From contig JBKHEA010000012.1 of assembly GCA_046541015.1 (NCBI GenBank), positions 1 through 41,921 on the forward strand: a stretch of DNA of 41,921 nt. The letters run 5' to 3'. A program made the position numbers and the translations under genes. The notes below the pieces were generated by a model. It was not told the origin of the DNA, ran no database searches, and saw only the letters and a program-made list of their open reading frames with translations. Shown in pieces: positions 41,579-41,921 of this stretch. Position 1 is the first letter of the stretch. Every line of letters starts with the position of its first letter. This DNA comes from Liberiplasma sp046541015 (GTDB lineage Bacteria > Bacillota_I > Bacilli_A > Izemoplasmatales > Izemoplasmataceae).

Positions 41579-41794
41579 ATGAAAAAAGAAATACATCCAA
41601 ACTACAAAAAAGTTACTGTTATTTGTACAACTTGTGGCAATGAATTTGAATCAGGTTCAGTATTAGATGAGGTTCGTGTTGATACATGTTCAAACTGTCA
41701 TCCATTCTATACTGGAAAACAAAAATTTGCACAAGCTGATGGACGTGTTGAACGTTTCAATAAACGTTACGGTATTAAATCAAATAATGAGTAA
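41579..41794 (+). CDS. rpmE: 50S ribosomal protein L31 (bL31, zinc-binding form)
   Basis: 71 residues with site AAGGAG. It begins MKKEIHPNY and has paired cysteines CTTC and CSNC plus the HPFYTGKQKF stretch, so it is the zinc-binding (C+) form. It sits at the central protuberance of the large subunit and bridges to the small one. It is a single-gene unit with its own promoter, leader hairpin and terminator. Confidence 0.97.
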   Translation: MKKEIHPNYKKVTVICTTCGNEFESGSVLDEVRVDTCSNCHPFYTGKQKFAQADGRVERFNKRYGIKSNNE

Positions 41795-41798
41795 GAAT

Positions 41799-41822
41799 AA
41801 GCCGCAGCTTGCGGCTTTTTTT
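41799..41822 (+). terminator. Terminator after rpmE
   Basis: AAGCCGCA (41799-41806) pairs with TGCGGCTT (41810-41817) over a 3-base loop, followed by seven T (41816-41822). Confidence 0.92.
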
Positions 41823-41874
41823 ATGTTTTTATGAAGAGATATAATTTATCCTTTTAAATTTCATTGAAGTTCTT

Positions 41875-41880
41875 TATAAT
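41875..41880 (+). promoter_or_regulatory. Possible -10 element before the last gene
   Basis: TATAAT, 20 bases before the final ATG and after the rpmE terminator. The -35 region is T-rich but without a clear match. Confidence 0.4.
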
Positions 41881-41900
41881 ACGTTTATAGGAGTGATAAA

Positions 41901-41921
41901 ATGGTATTAAAACAAAAAGAT
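41901..41921 (+). CDS. Start of a gene cut by the window edge
   Basis: ATG 41901 follows TAGGAGTGATAAA, a good ribosome-binding site. Only seven codons remain (MVLKQKD). In many Bacillota thymidine kinase follows rpmE and begins with a similar short lead-in, so tdk is a guess; seven residues cannot show it. Confidence 0.55.

Noticed and set aside
1..41921. Mycoplasma-type code with TGA read as Trp
   Set aside because: TGG is used for Trp throughout and TGA ends several genes at positions that fit family lengths and overlaps with next starts (for example ATGGTGA at 7114).
1..41921. CRISPR array, tRNA or rRNA genes, IS elements or prophage
   Set aside because: No regularly spaced repeats, no cloverleaf with a CCA end, no transposase or phage genes; intergenic gaps are all under about 165 bases and accounted for by promoters and terminators.

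Overview
The window is AT-rich, gene-dense bacterial DNA. It reads with the standard code: TGG encodes Trp, and TGA is a real stop, for example at the ends of the genes at 6176-7120, phoR, cysK and fumA. Several features point to a low-GC Bacillota/Mycoplasmatota-type organism: strong Shine-Dalgarno sites, many lipobox lipoproteins, an RNA polymerase delta subunit, a pyrG leader of the Bacillus type, the tilS-hpt-ftsH block, and an RqcP S4 protein. Fumarase, malic enzyme, Pst uptake and many secreted lipoproteins argue for a free-living organism. My best guess is an Izemoplasmatales/Acholeplasma-like lineage, but that is inference. I see no rRNA, tRNA, CRISPR array, IS element or prophage.

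Region 1 (1-9031) looks like an extracellular nucleic-acid-processing locus. It holds the tail of a solute-binding protein, two thermonuclease-type lipoproteins with OB-like C-termini, and a 1123-residue lipoprotein that alternates OB-like units with atrophied Ig-like domains. A terminator follows, then a third thermonuclease lipoprotein carrying a PASTA-like domain, coupled to two overlapping DHH/DHHA1 (NrnA-like) phosphoesterases. All three nucleases keep the catalytic Asp/Arg/Glu set and share one extra pair of cysteines.

Region 2 (9032-17595) is a phosphate module: a Na/Pi cotransporter with a PhoU-like tail, phoB, terminator, pstS-pstC-pstA-pstB-phoU, then phoR. Pho-box-like repeats with 11-bp spacing lie before the cotransporter and before pstS. 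PstS is circularly permuted relative to canonical PstS, and PstA has a roughly 120-residue extracytoplasmic insertion. Read together, regions 1 and 2 could cut environmental DNA, finish short oligonucleotides inside the cell and take up the phosphate. That link is inferred from gene order.

Region 3 (17596-26352) runs rightward. It holds ywiB-like DUF1934 and rpoE; pyrG behind a GGGC-initiating attenuator; an MscS channel; tldD-tldE; class II fructose-bisphosphate aldolase; an unrecognised acidic protein; and serine acetyltransferase.

Region 4 (26353-34240) runs leftward: a DUF4349 lipoprotein, cysK, and tilS-hpt-ftsH-rqcP-lysS. Region 5 (34241-38898) runs rightward: an SLC45-like MFS transporter, maf, and a LytTR regulator paired with a membrane-anchored beta-propeller protein. 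Region 6 (38886-41450) is a leftward operon for two-subunit class I fumarase and malic enzyme, with a partial cre-like site in its promoter. The window ends with rpmE and the first codons of another gene. No stretch over 300 bases lacks a gene; the largest gaps (about 110-160 bases) contain the promoters and terminators listed.
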